Shown here in pieces: positions 43,063 to 54,384 of a DNA stretch of 64,000 bases. The stretch covers positions 14,569,411 through 14,633,410 of the forward strand of contig CM056578.1 in assembly GCA_029721435.1 (NCBI GenBank), given 5' to 3'. The position numbers and the translations under genes are program-made. How positions within the stretch are numbered: the first letter of the stretch is position 1; each line of letters starts with the position of its first letter. A model generated the notes under the pieces. It had not been told where the DNA came from, did no database searches, and worked only from the letters and a program-made list of their open reading frames with translations. This stretch comes from Gymnothorax reevesii. Lineage: Eukaryota; Chordata; Actinopteri; Anguilliformes; Muraenidae.

Positions 43063-43616
43063 CAGGGCCGCCAACTTTCTACGCAATCTCATGCATACAG
43101 TAAAAGTTTCATGCATTTTGAAGGTGTATTCACCGTCGTCAACAATTATTCAACCAATGAATATTAATGAGATTTTTATGCATAATTAAAGTCCTTGTGA
43201 ATAGAAGTTTCAGTTTCACTTGAATTACGGTGGATTTCACCGCGAGTAACATTGTGACTCCAAACGTGCGCTTTTCCTCACTCAGAGGTTGGAAGCAATG
43301 TGTGTTTTCATGATCGTTTAAATTGTTTAAACGAAATAAGACCATTTGAAATGTCTTTATGCAATTCCAATGCTTCCAACCCCTGTGTAAAGACAAACGT
43401 GAGAATTCCAGAGTCATAATTGATTTCCACGTCTCTAGTGGTAAAATCCACTGTCATGCGTGTGAAACTGGTTAACTTCCATGCTCAAGGACTCAATCCC
43501 GCGTGAGAATGTCTTAAATATGCGTCAATTGAATAATTGCTGACTACGGCATGGGAACGTGAATGCCTCTAAGAGGCGTGAGACTCACAGTGATTGCGTG
43601 AGAATTGGCAGCCCTG
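43063..43616. mobile_element. hAT-type short element, CAGGG ends
   Basis: 554 bp. Left CAGGGCCGCCAACTTTCTAC then GCAATCTCA; right, reversed, CAGGGCTGCCAATTCTCACG then CAATCA. Several CACGC/GCGTG motifs recur internally (TCTCACGC, GCGTGAGA). CAGGGCTGCCAACTCTCACGC-like ends are typical of fish hAT elements. The 8-bp flanks do not match convincingly. Confidence 0.75.
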
Positions 43617-44901
43617 GGGTTACCAGGGGAAACCCATGTAAACACATGTTAACTCCACAAAGGAATGCCCCAGGCTAAATTCAAGACCAAGAACCTTCTT
43701 GCTTTGAGGCAGAAGCACCGCCTACTGCACTACAAAAAGTGTAACAAGCATTAACTGAAATATCTTCAGACCTTTTCAGGATAAATTATATATTTCCAAG
43801 TAAAAGATTTTATAGTTCTGATCGGTAGAGAATAAGAATGCGGACTGTAAAATATGGGTTGATTAGCCGGTAAGTTGATAGTATTAGTACTATTTTCATG
43901 TGCCGTGATATCCACGGCTGTTGAAGATATTAGAATGCCGAATCTTAATGAAACAAGCATGCAGATAACCACAGACACATCAGGCCATTTCTGAGAATGC
44001 AGCTTGGCTAATGGCTAATTGAGTGATCAAAAGCTGCAGCTGCATTCCCAGCTTCACCTCTCTCTCGGCTGCCAGGAATGAAATGGATTGCCGCTAATTG
44101 GTGTCTCGGTCCTCTCAGAATTTCCGATCTCAGCTTGGCTTCGAGGATCAGCATCCGTCCCACAGCTGTCGCACTCACCGTCTGTTATTTTTTAACACGT
44201 TCTGCACCGTCAACCCGAGAAGCACGGGATCGATGCAGCTAAGTCCATAAATATTCAAACGGCGGCACAATTTTGACAGCAGCCTAGTCCTACTCGGCTC
44301 ACTTCATGAGTGTTTTCATGCATGAGGAGTGACCCGGATAGCAACTAAAACCCTGTAAAATTGTTTTACTGCCCAAATACTTACCTTACAGCACATTGCG
44401 CCTTTCCTCACCACAAAAAGTGTCTTTACCAGACATTTAAATCTTAAAAAAAGACTTCACTTTTTTTATCGCTCAGAAAATACTCTCTTATTTTCAGTCA
44501 CCATGCATTTGACAAGTAAATTTATCAAGTGAAATCTTTCCACATTGGCAGAGTTTATGTCTTACTGAGAAAATAATTTTAAAAATGTTTTAACCCTTGA
44601 GAGACCACTATTTTTTAATTTTGTCTTTCTGATGTTCACTAACGAAAACCTTTTAACAGAAAAACTGTATGGCCAGAATACATGCATGAGCTTCCTTGAA
44701 AGGCAGCGTCCTCTAATTCCTGGAAATGTGCTCATGTACAACGGCTAAATCACAAGTAACGCAACATCATCAGGTCAAACATTAAGGTCCCGTTTATTTT
44801 TTTATCTACACATAGATTTGTTTATTTATTGATGCATCTATTTATTTGTTTAGCTAGATGTGCAGCCAAAATGGTGGGCTTTATATGCGTGAATCCAGGA
44901 C
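43617..44901. other. Unassigned sequence
   Basis: No gene or repeat recognised. Confidence 0.35.
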
Positions 44902-45276
44902 TTAAATACTAGGTAAGATGGACTTATTTTTGGAGCACTGATGTGACTTCCAAATCAGTTTGCCATCCTGTATTTGCCAGCACTCATGATTCTCCTCACT
45001 ACATGTACATTGGATTCTACACCCCGCGTGGTACAAAAATTTCCCCATCAGCCACCTCTTATCGTTGTCTCTTGACTTCCAATCAGCATCTCTGCCACAA
45101 GGGTAATCATAACCAAGAGCTGATATCTGATGACACTCAATGGGAAAACCAACACAGTTTTCCTCAAAAAGCCTCACTCCTCGAGTTGTGGCCCGATTTA
45201 CTCCTGCTGGAAATACGCAGAATTTTGATACATCCAGTACAGTAAGTACAGAGAAGGAAGGTGAGGAGGAGGTCAT
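44902..45276 (-). CDS. Possible cysteine-rich coding exon, unrecognised
   Basis: A 124-residue open frame without the look of a transposon. From about residue 34 (GVRLFEENCVGFPIECHQ) it is rich in charged and aromatic residues and has nine cysteines overall, including a CRIQCTCSEENHECW stretch that recalls the CxxCxC core of VWC-type or other disulfide-rich extracellular domains. I do not recognise the family. The first 25 residues look non-coding; a pyrimidine-rich TTCTGCGTATTTCCAG on the minus strand ending near 45207 could be a splice acceptor, so this may be an exon and not a complete gene. No partner exon was found nearby. It could equally be a decayed gene fragment or a chance frame. 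Confidence 0.35.
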   Translation of the reverse strand: MTSSSPSFSVLTVLDVSKFCVFPAGVNRATTRGVRLFEENCVGFPIECHQISALGYDYPCGRDADWKSRDNDKRWLMGKFLYHAGCRIQCTCSEENHECWQIQDGKLIWKSHQCSKNKSILPSI

Positions 45277-45394
45277 TGAGAAACCCTCTCAGGTGTAATA
45301 GCTAGTTCTACGGAGAGATCTGGATGTACTATCTGTATTATGTGCTCAGAATAAAAAAAAAGTTTGAATTAGTCATTTTTGCCGATCACTGATT

Positions 45395-45493
45395 TCTTCC
45401 AGCAGTCCAAAGACATCCATTTTTGGCTAATTGGACTGTCTAAATTGGCCTTACACAGGAAAGAGTGAGTGAATGGTGTATAGTTTAGGTGTG

Positions 45494-45526
<33 letters not shown>

Positions 45527-45645
45527 CCTGTGGTGGATTGTCAAGCTCCTCAGGGTGTATTTTGGTTTCTCACCCACTGAATGCTGGAATAGTTACCAGC
45601 TGATCCATAACCCTAGCCAGGAATAAGGGGATTAGGTCATTAAAA
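45395..45645 (+). repeat. SINE 3' half with (GT)n
   Basis: CAGTCCAAAGACATCCATTT, GGCTAATTGGACTGTCTAAA, then (GT)n, TGGTGGATTGTCAAGCTCCT, CAGGGTGT and CCCTAGCCAGGAATAAGGGG follow the order of the full SINE at 47960-48306. The tRNA-related head is missing. Confidence 0.85.
45489..45526. repeat. (GT)n microsatellite
   Basis: About 19 GT units with one GC interruption, grown inside the SINE at a position that is GTGTGA-like in other copies. Confidence 0.9.
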
Positions 45646-45649
45646 GACA

Positions 45650-47955
45650 CATGGAACTTGCCCACCATAGGGTGCCTGCCATATTCCGTTTAATATGTAA
45701 TGGAGAAAATCCGTACATCAAAAGAAAATGAGGCGCATGACAGGCGACATTCAGCATACTGTTAAACAGGTGTCTAGACTGAGTATATATAGATATAAGC
45801 AATGAGACAAAGGCTGCCGTCTCCAGGGACCAATTTCATTCTTTTCATCATTTCCTTTTTCATTTTCGCTCTGCCTGCCAGGATGAAATTGTTTCAAATG
45901 TTGTCTTCGTGGATCCTAATTAGGTGGTTTGAAATCACCGGTTATGGCTGTTCTGAAACATAATGCAGTTCTGAGGGGCAATCCAAAAGTTTTTATTGAG
46001 CTGTTTTTTTTTTTTTTTTTTTTTTTTGGACATTGGTGCTCAGTGTTTTCTGTTCAAATAAAAACTGAATGATCCCCGCAATCAGCAAAAAGTGTTGTGT
46101 TTGATTTGATACATTTTCATGTGGGAGGTTTTCCATCAAGCTTTAGAATAGAAACTGACGCTTGAGATCGATCTTATTTACCTTAAGATATTGTTTTAGT
46201 TAGACGTTAGTCTCTGAGGAGCCAAGAATGAGGCCAGACACCCTGAAATGTTTGGGGGAGGAGTGGAGTGGTGGAGGTGGGAGGGTATTTCAATTTTACA
46301 TCATTGGCCACAAGCTCATTGACCGTATTGCTAACTGCACTTCCAAAAGGAGAATACAGTGTTGTAGCTAGTACCTGATTCTTACTATATTATGTACTAC
46401 ACAGTCAACTGAAAAACAGGTTATTGTGATCACCAGGGTCGTGCTCGGACATTGACCATATTGTATTCTGGGATTAGGTCCATAAAAAAGAGGGCTGGCA
46501 GTAAACTGTGAAATTTAGCCAGAGTAGTGTACCACCCGGCTACCTATGGCATAATGGAAAATTCATGTTGGTCACATACTGTAAACTACTTGGTACTTTT
46601 GGCCACAATCAGACATTTATTCACAGGTAATTCCGAACTCCGTCATTTAGTATGAATGTGATCGTGGTTAAAGTCAGGGAAGACAAAATAGAAATCAACT
46701 CTGTATACATAAAGAGGGTGAATCTGTGCATCATAATTGATCACACAAAAATCAAGTGGAAGTTTTACAGTCGCTGACTAGCTGGTCATCTTGTAATCTC
46801 ATATTGCAGTCCTGATGCATTACCTCCCACCAATCTCAAATTATTAGTCGGGTGATTTGTATTTAGATCAAACTGTCAATCCAGTGGAGGCCATGTGGTC
46901 TGGCTCTGAGATCTTAAATACTGCTCCACAAGGCTAAATGGCTGGATTGCATGTGCTTTTGTTTTACTGTATTGTCAAATGTACTAGCGTTGTGCATATA
47001 GAATTTACAGCATGTCCCATCACTAAACACCTGCCCTCTGCGGCCACACAGTATCTTAATGTAGAGGCACTGTCAAGAGGGGCTGATTACGCCATAAATG
47101 CTATTGATTTCTCTCTTGCTTTTTCCAAGAACACATTTTATTTGTTCTGCTATTTTTTTCTACACATAATTTTTGCTCATTCTAACTATATGAAATTCTA
47201 ACTTTATAAGTTAGAGCTGAACTGCTTTCTTTCACCTGTTATTTCCACATTAGTCTTCTCTCAAAAAAGACCAAGGATGGTGGTTTCCAGGCAATTAGCA
47301 AGGATTGAAAATCCAGGTTAAGATGGTAAAAAATCCTCCCCAAGATTTCATTCCAACCTCCAAGAGTTGTTGATAATGATAATTCCTCATCTGGGAAGCA
47401 ATACTAATAAGTTAAAACTGCTGGCTAAGCTTATAGGAGGAAAAACATTGTTTGATACTTGCCTTGTATGAGCACTTTTCATGGCAAATAGTACTGTGGT
47501 GGCAAACAGCTCCAATATTGTTGAATCTGCGCCTGTAAGCAAAGGAAACTGACTAGTCTACGTTAAAGTCCGTCCAAACTCACAAGTAGCTGCTTTCTCT
47601 TCATTCCAAACCAGAAGTTTATTGATTTCACAAGAACTGTCTAGCTGCTGTTTGATGAAATGAACAAAGTGCTCCCACCCATCTGGCAGTTGAAAGAGAT
47701 GCTGGCAAACGAAGGCTTCTTGAATGTAAAATGACTTTAGCCGCAGTGTAGCTCCAGAGTGCACTGAGAGAGGTGTTGCTGCACAGTGAGGAGGGTCTAG
47801 CCATCTTTTCAATGCACGGCAATACTGCTTTCACTGCATTCTGCAGCTACACTGCCGCTCATGACCATTTACCTCTAGGTCAAGGGAATCCCACAATTCA
47901 TGAATAGCAAACAAAAAAAAAAAGCTACTTGTGATGGTTTATTATTATTATTATT
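45650..47955. other. Unassigned sequence with T24 tract
   Basis: A T24 homopolymer lies at 46004-46027. The remaining reading frames, for example 46938-47201 plus and 47558-47834 minus, have no known domain. I see no gene. Confidence 0.4.
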
Positions 47956-47959
47956 AATA

Positions 47960-48306
47960 CGGTGGCACAGTGGTTAGCATTGCTGCCTCACAGCAAGAAG
48001 GTCGTGGGTTCGAATCTGGCCTGGGGCCTTTCTGTGTGGAGTTTGCATGTTCTCCCCGTGTTGCGTGGGTTTTCGCCGGGTACTCCGGTTTCCTCCCACA
48101 GTCCAAAGACATGCATATCAGGCTAATTGGAGACACTAAATTGCCCATAGGTATGAGTGTGAGAGTGAATGGTGTGTGCGCCCTGCGATGGTTTGGCAAG
48201 CTGTTCAGGGTGAGTCCCTGCCTTTGCCCGTAGTCAGCTGGGATAGGCTCCTGCTTGCCCCGTGACCCTAGTGAGGAATAAGCGGGTATAGAAGATGGAT
48301 GGATAA
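47960..48306 (+). mobile_element. tRNA-derived SINE, fullest copy
   Basis: About 345 bp. The head has an A box TGGCACAGTGG (47963-47973, a full match to TRGCNNAGYGG) and a B box GGTTCGAATCT (48007-48017), the internal RNA polymerase III promoter. The body includes GTTTGCATGTTCTCCCCGTG and CCTCCCACAGTCCAAAGACA, and it ends GATGGATGGAT. It inserted in an ATT/AAT-rich repeat (TTATTATTATTATTAATAC before, AATAATACATTT after). The minus-strand frame across it is spurious. At least six diverged relatives lie in the window. Confidence 0.88.
47963..48017 (+). promoter_or_regulatory. SINE A and B boxes (Pol III promoter)
   Basis: A box TGGCACAGTGG and B box GGTTCGAATCT are 33 bp apart, a normal tRNA spacing. 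They show descent from a tRNA; activity is not implied. Confidence 0.75.
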
Positions 48307-48309
48307 TAA

Positions 48310-49067
48310 TTATAATAATAATACATTTCATTTGTATTATGTAATATTTATCATCACCAGTAAGACAAATCAAAAGCACTCAAAAAGCGTTACCTCCACC
48401 AAGACCCTGGGACTGGGACACATACAAGTAGTATTATGATATACCACCACACAAGTAGATAAAATTCTGGATCCAGAAATGTTTTATGTGTATCACTCAC
48501 AAAATTAAATCCCCTCTGAGTTGTTCCAAGATGCACCTCTGGTATAAATGTCATAAAACATTTTATCTGTAATTTTGCAAACAAACATACCCACTAACTG
48601 AAGGTAAATCATGACCTTCTTGGCGGAGACAATGGGACCACCAATGTGCAGCAGGGGGCTATAAGGGCAGGGAAAGATTCAGTTTCTGGCAGTAGTCCCT
48701 GTTCATGATTTCACGAGTCCGCACCCAGGGATTTGCATGCCACAACGCCATGCTGACTTCCAGGGATAAGTGCACAACAGCTCTACGTGGACTTACCAGA
48801 AATTTTCATAAACTCATTAAATTTGCTCATAAACAACTCAAATTGAGGAAATTGGAAAAATCAGCTTTGTTCATCCCTGTTCATGCCAATGCTCAATGTT
48901 CATGTGCATTTTCATATTAATTGGTCAACCGATTGAAATGAAAAACGGATTCGAACTGAGTTTTCATTATTTTATAGTAGGATTACCTTATTAATACTAT
49001 TGTGCAAACGTAGAGACTAGAGTCTGTTGAGCTGCTCATGTATTGCACTCAGTTGTCCTAAACTATT
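48310..49067. other. Unassigned sequence
   Basis: No feature supported beyond the AT-rich flank of the SINE. Confidence 0.35.
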
Positions 49068-49072
49068 AATAT

Positions 49073-49600
49073 TGGTGTCAGCGGACACTCAGGAAAACAG
49101 GAAGTCAATCCATGGACCAGGCTCTTTAATGTCAAAACAGAAGTACCAATGGATAAAGGCTGTAATCGAAATCAGGTAACTGTTAGCAGGGGTCAGGCTA
49201 TCAAATCCAGATAGGAACAAAGTAAAAACAAAAGGCAAAAGCATGGAGATTTGATAACTACACTGAATAATAACAAAACTCTAAGAGGTTCTATGAAGGT
49301 AATAAAAGGAAAAACATTAATGCTCAGAAGTAATACAGTCAACAAAGTATAAACAAAACTCAAAATATCAAAACAAAGAAGCTGTACAAAATGCAATACT
49401 TAACTTTTTAACAAAGGAGAATCCACAGGGCAGAAATCCAAAGTAACTGCTACAACAGAAATGTTCAAACAAACAAAGGGAAAAACAGTCCAAAGTACAG
49501 TCAATACATGGGAGAAGGAGCACAATCGAAAAACGCAGGAGCAGGGAATCACGTCTTTTCACAACAAGGCCCACTGACCATCTGAGGAAAGCATAGGGTT
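49073..49600 (-). mobile_element. Probable LTR, minus strand, one boundary only
   Basis: TGGTGTCAGCGGACACTCAG opens the plus strand side; reversed it would be the 3' end of an LTR with ATTAAAGAGCC as polyadenylation signal. The style (runs of AAACA and ATCCA, few stops) is like LTR copy B, but it is not a close relative. No matching duplication was found at the other end, so the limit of about 49600 is a guess. Confidence 0.4.
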
Positions 49601-50434
49601 TAACCTCTTAAACCATCATTACGCATCTTAAATACAGCATGTTTCCTAATAGCAACATCGTCATCCAGTATATCCATTTATTGGGAAGAATCACGGCAAA
49701 AAGCTCATGTTGACCACTTTTATCGGAACCGAACGAAATTCAAGCACCAAGCAAGTAAATAAGCATGTTGCAAAACAGGATAAAATCATTTCAGCGGATA
49801 AACGCCAGTGTTTCTACTGAATTTGTGCAAGGCATACAATCGATACATCAAATGAAAGAGGAAATTCCACAGAGTCCAACGATATAACCATTGTCATTTT
49901 AAATCGACACCACACTCAAAGAACAGCAGGCATACACTTTACATTCTACAAAGATCAGCAAAAAATTTTACCTTTGATATTTTGTAATAAAAAACTGAGG
50001 GTAAATCTGCTCTTGCTATTGTTAGCCCGATGTATCCATGTTATATCGAAACTAGATCTTCCAGTCTCCATGCATGTGTTTTTTTTCTGGGGCACTGCTT
50101 CAAACGATGCCAGGTCCTGAGCATTTTACTTGCTCACAATGTATTTTCTCCTCTGTGACTGGCTTGTGATGGGGTCAATTTGAATTTGGGGCCACTTGAT
50201 TCTTTGGGTTATGATGTTTCCAACGAGCCCTCAACAACCATATTCACACAAACCTAGCCTGAGATTGAGCTTTGCATTCCCAGTGATTCAAACTGAGTCC
50301 ATAGGCCATTTACATGCACTTAAAGAGCACAACCATTCTAATTCTAAGTCTAATCATGCTGTAAATACATCCCAAAATCTATAGATTTCATTTTGGTTTT
50401 TTAGAAAGGCATTGTGAACAGAAACTTGAAGGTG
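49601..50434. other. Unassigned sequence
   Basis: Nothing recognised. Confidence 0.35.
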
Positions 50435-50492
50435 CTTCCAAAATTTTTGACCTGTGTTGGCCTTGCTTCCAAACTTCTGGCCTGTAGTGTAT
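50435..50492 (-). repeat. Isolated Tc1-type inverted-repeat end
   Basis: GCTTCCAAACTTCTGGCCTG then TAGTGTATATG is the pattern of the outer end of a Tc1-family inverted repeat (CAAACTTTTGACCTGTAGTGTA). A near-duplicate, CTTCCAAAATTTTTGACCTG, lies just before it at 50435. No transposase is nearby, so it is a remnant. Confidence 0.55.
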
Positions 50493-51481
50493 ATGAAAAA
50501 TCAAACTGAGGTTAATTAATACAACAGCACAGATGGAGCAAGCTAAATTTCTTTCACTGCACATTTAAAAAAAATTTGGGCCCAAATGTTAATTAGTCCC
50601 AGTTTTGTAGCATTTGCTCTTGAAAATTTGAAAAGGCAGCATGAAATCTCTCTGTGCTCACATTCTGCATGGCGATGATATAACACAGCCAGATGTGCCT
50701 ATAATGATATTACACTTTGTCAACTTCACGATGACAGGAGAGGATATGTTCCCTGTTTTTGCAGCCCATGTTTTGCAACTTTATCAAATAATTTTCCAAT
50801 TAAAACTCATCCCACGGCATTGAAACATGGCAAGTTGCTAATGATAAGAAGGTAACCGAGTGGGTCTCAGAGTATGTAAATAATCTGCAACCCACCTTGT
50901 TTTTCCGAATGAGGAAAATTAATTACCACAACAATAACCCATTTTTAAAATAACTTCAGTTACTTTTAAGAGAGGGGCATGAATTATGTTCTATGTATCT
51001 GATTAGTGCTCATTTAGCATATGCCCTCATCTAACTTAGTGGCATAACAAACTGCAAGGAAAGTCTTCCAAGAATGCCCCAAGAATAACTGATGACAGTC
51101 TGTCAGTATTCATGAAAGTCGCAAAGCAAATCAATACGCAATTAATGTTCTCCATGAGTGGTTTTACTGGCATCTCGTAATTGAAGAATAAAATTAAAGA
51201 TTACACAACAAGGCCTTATGTACAACACATTCATTTATATGTACAGGAGCAGTAAATAGACTTACATTTTAATTTACAATTGTGCATTTAATTCTCATTC
51301 ACCTTTTATTCCCCTGAAGTCAGGTGGTATTCATTGCACCTAACTGTGCCATTTGTGATCAACCAAACTTAAACTGAACCAAGCTCAGATTCCACAAAAT
51401 CTGGAGTAGGTACTGAAGATGAAAGAATTTACCAAACTTTACTCAGGTCCACTGCCCAGACAACTTAGCAGTCTAGCTTTG
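50493..51481. other. Unassigned sequence
   Basis: AT-rich, with no gene or repeat recognised. Confidence 0.35.
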
Positions 51482-51505
51482 TGAAATCCCCCCAGGGGGA
51501 TTTCA
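51482..51505. repeat. 24-bp palindrome
   Basis: TGAAATCC, CCCCAGGG, GGATTTCA: each arm of 11-12 bases is complementary to the other with at most one central mismatch. No larger element was traced around it. Confidence 0.7.
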
Positions 51506-51750
51506 GGGCTTATCTATTCCATCTCATTTCAATGGTTTGACTGCATCAGCCCCAAAGAATGATCAGTCAGAGGTATATCTGGTTAAACAGGGCAATGAAC
51601 TTATGATCCAAGATGTCTCCCAACCATTAGGTTCTCGATACAAATCAAACAAAGCTCATCTCGGTCAACAGCTAAAGATCTCAAAGAGCTGTCAATTAGG
51701 ACAATCAGGAGTGATAAACTGGGATTGAAAAGGAAACTTTAGGATGATGT

Positions 51751-52680
51751 ACCGTTCCATAAAATTAGACCCAGTCTTAAATTTAAATGTAATTTTTAAA
51801 GACACTAAAATAAGCCTTTTGCATAAAACCTGTCTATGAGTGACTTATTTAAGACTGACTTAGATAGCCTGTTGCGCTATGTATCATGGGTAAAATAAGA
51901 CACTTAACAGAGGAGAAAAACATGGCGGACACAACAGTGAAACTGGGAGATCACCGCACTTAAGAGCACCAGAAAACTTTTGGTTGCTGGAGGAATATAA
52001 TGCCGAAAAAAGTCTTTTATTGAAAAGTTTTAATCAAGCAAACGGAAATTTGACATGTCATCAAGTTAGGGGATAATATTACAGAAAAGGCAAACAGTAT
52101 CAACGGTTGTGAGAACCTTGAAAGATGTTCAAAAATGTTTTAAAAATATTGTGCAAGGATCAAAAGCCGCTTTCACACCGGACGCAAAACAAATTTTTCG
52201 CACGACAGATTACATTCAAAGTCAATGCAAAGAAGCGAATACACGCTATGTAATCTGTCGTGCGAAAAATTAGTTTCGCGTCCGGTTTGAATGCAGCCTA
52301 AAACGAAAATATGGAAGAGAAAAAATTCAGCCACCGGAGGAAAACCCCTACAAAACAACAAAAATAAATAAATAAATTAATTAATTAATTAAAAACAGAG
52401 CTGGCAATCCTGTTTTTAATGTAAAGTATTTTTGTCAGAAAAACGATAAACATTGCTGTATCTTTGTGTCCTCCAACAGATGTTCTTACATTGTGTTGCC
52501 GTGGCAACAAAGCTTTCATCTCAGGATTAGCCAGGGGGAGAGGTGGCTAATTTTTCTGCCTCAAATTAAGTCAGTCTTAAGCTTTTTGCGATAGACAGTC
52601 TAAATTAGACTGTAGTCTAACTTGACAATTTAAGACCAGTCTACATTGAAAACTAGTCTTAAACTAAGTTTATGCAACCG
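51751..52680. mobile_element. Nonautonomous DNA element with AGTCTTAA-rich ends
   Basis: Left ACCGTTCCATAAAATTAGAC and AGTCTTAAATTT; right, reversed, CCGGTTGCATAAACTTAG and GTTTAAGACTAG. Both ends have several copies of AGTCTTAA/TTAAGACT and GTCTAA motifs (51772, 51852, 52572, 52612, 52632, 52662). Such ends resemble Harbinger-related MITE families of fish, which I offer as inference. A smaller foldback lies inside it. Confidence 0.6.
52166..52298. repeat. 133-bp foldback element
   Basis: GCCGCTTTCACACCGGACGC with TTTTTCGCACGACAGATTAC pairs with GTAATCTGTCGTGCGAAAAA and GCGTCCGGTTTGAATGCAGC. The arms are about 48 bp with few mismatches and a loop of about 36 bp. The GCTTTCACACCGGACGC type of end is common in fish MITEs. 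Confidence 0.85.
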
Positions 52681-52744
52681 GACTAGGATTTGGCAGCCCT
52701 GGCTTCCAGGCTATATGACAGTGGTGGCTGCTTGTACCAATGTA

Positions 52745-54351
52745 CAAAACCCAAAACCAGTGAAGTTGGCACGTTATGTAAATCGTTGATGAAAACAGAA
52801 TACAATGATTTGCAAATCCTTTTCAACTTATACTCAATTGATTACACTGCAAAGACAAGATGTTTAATGTTCAAACTAAGCAACTTTATTTTTTTTTGCA
52901 AATAATCATTAACTTAGAATTTAAAGGCAGCGACACATTGCAAAAAAATTGGCACAGGAGCCTTTTTACCACTGAGTTACATCGCCTTTCCTTTTAATGA
53001 CACTCAGTAAATGTTTGGGAACTGAGGAGACCAATTTTTGAAGCTTTTCAGGTGGAACTCTTTCCCATTCTGGCTTGATGTACAGCTGAAGTTGTTCAAC
53101 AGTCCGGGGTCTCCATTGTCGCATTTTACGCTTCATAATGCGCCACACATTTTCAATGGGAGACTGGTCCTGACTACAGGCAGGCCAGTCTAGTACCTGC
53201 ACTCTTTTACTACGGAACAATGCTGTTGTAACACGTGCAGAATGTGGCTTGGCATTGTCTTGCTGAAATAAGCAGGGGCGTCCATGAAAAAGACGTTGCT
53301 TGGATGGCAACATATGTTGCTCCAAAACCTGTATGTACCTTTCAGCATTAATGGCGCCTTCACATATGTGTAAGTTGCCCATGCCTTGGGCACTAATACA
53401 CCCCCATACCATCACAGATGCTGGCTTTTGAACTTTGCGCCTATAATAGTCCGGATGGTTCTTTTCCTCTTTGGTCCGGAGGACACGACGTCCACAGTTT
53501 CCAAAAACAATTTGAAATGTGGACTCGTCAGACCTCAGAACACTTTTCCACTTTGTATCAGTCCATCTTAGATGAGTTTGGGCCCAGCGAAGCCGACGGC
53601 GTTTCTGGGTGCTGTTGATAAATGGCTTTCGCTTTGCATTGTAAAGTTTTAACTTGCACTTGCAGATGTAGCGACGAACTGTAGTTACTGACAGTGGTTT
53701 TCTGAAGTGTTCCTGAGCCCATGTGGTGATGTCCTTTACACACTGGTGTCGGTTTTTGAAGCAGTACCGCCTGAGGGATCGAAGGTCACGGGCATTCAAT
53801 GTTGGTTTTCGGCCTTGTAGCTTACGTGCAGTGAATTCTCCAGATTCTCTGAACCTTTTGACGATATTACGGACCGTAGATGAAGAAATCCTTAAATTTC
53901 TTGAAAAAGCTTGTTGAGGAATGTTGTTTTTAAACTGTTCGACAATCAGCTCATGCATTTGTTCACTAAGTGGTGACCCTCGCCCCATCCTTGTTTTTGA
54001 ATGACTGAGCATTTCAGGGAATCTGCTTTTATACCCAAACATGGCACCCACCTGTTCCCAATTAGCCCGTTCACCTGTGGGATGTTCCAAATAAGTGTTT
54101 GATGAGCATTCCTCAACTCTCTCAGTCTTTTTTGCCACTCGTGCCAGCTTATTTGAAACATGTTGCAGGCATCAAATTCCAAATGAGCTAATATTTGCAA
54201 AAAATGACAAAGTTTACCTGTTCGAACATTAGGTAACTTGTCTTTGCAGTGTATTCAATTGAATATAGGTTGAAAAGGATTTGCAAATCATTGTATTCTG
54301 TTTTTATTTACGATTTACACAACGTGCCAACTTCACTGGTTTTGGGTTTTG
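52745..54351 (-). mobile_element. Tc1-like transposon with intact transposase
   Basis: 1607 bp, flanked by TA at 52743-52744 and 54352-54353. Inverted repeats of about 200 bp (52745-52950 and 54146-54351) start CAAAACCCAAAACCAGTGAA and contain CAGAATACAATGATTTGCAA and TCCTTTTCAACYTATAYTCA in both arms. The two arms are about 85-90% identical by eye. The transposase gene is on the minus strand and complete. Closest relative in the window is the decayed element at 56630-63952, which has the similar end CAAACCCCTATTCCAATGAA. Confidence 0.95.
52966..53988 (-). CDS. Tc1-like transposase, uninterrupted
   Basis: 340 residues, exactly the Tc1 norm, from ATG 53988 (MGRGSPLSEQ) to TGA/TAA-type stop at 52966-52968. 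The open phase extends upstream to 54138, but the extra 50 residues overlap the inverted repeat and are not typical, so the inner ATG is preferred. Residues 1-115 are the bipartite HTH DNA-binding region with a GRKP motif at 59-62. The catalytic residues are D154 (RSDESTF), D244 (QQDNAKPHSA) and E279 (QSPIENVWR), with 34 between the last two (DD34E). It would bind the long inverted repeats and cut and paste the element into TA sites. Some normally conserved positions differ (RSDE where WSDE is usual, CSQDQSP for CSPDLSP), so activity is uncertain. Confidence 0.93.
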   Translation of the reverse strand: MGRGSPLSEQMHELIVEQFKNNIPQQAFSRNLRISSSTVRNIVKRFRESGEFTARKLQGRKPTLNARDLRSLRRYCFKNRHQCVKDITTWAQEHFRKPLSVTTVRRYICKCKLKLYNAKRKPFINSTQKRRRLRWAQTHLRWTDTKWKSVLRSDESTFQIVFGNCGRRVLRTKEEKNHPDYYRRKVQKPASVMVWGCISAQGMGNLHICEGAINAERYIQVLEQHMLPSKQRLFHGRPCLFQQDNAKPHSARVTTALFRSKRVQVLDWPACSQDQSPIENVWRIMKRKMRQWRPRTVEQLQLYIKPEWERVPPEKLQKLVSSVPKHLLSVIKRKGDVTQW

Positions 54352-54384
54352 TATGATTAAGTATGAGAGATTGGTGGTGAATCA

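Noticed and set aside
47558..47834. Minus-strand frames of 68 and 84 codons
   Set aside because: Two overlapping frames with no domain, no similarity to each other's phase and no supporting signals.
47963..48017. Possible tRNA gene
   Set aside because: A and B boxes are present, but the sequence does not fold into a complete cloverleaf and is part of a 345-bp SINE with known fish relatives.
47954..48379. 141-codon minus-strand frame
   Set aside because: Entirely within the SINE copy in reverse; no protein family has this sequence except as SINE translations.
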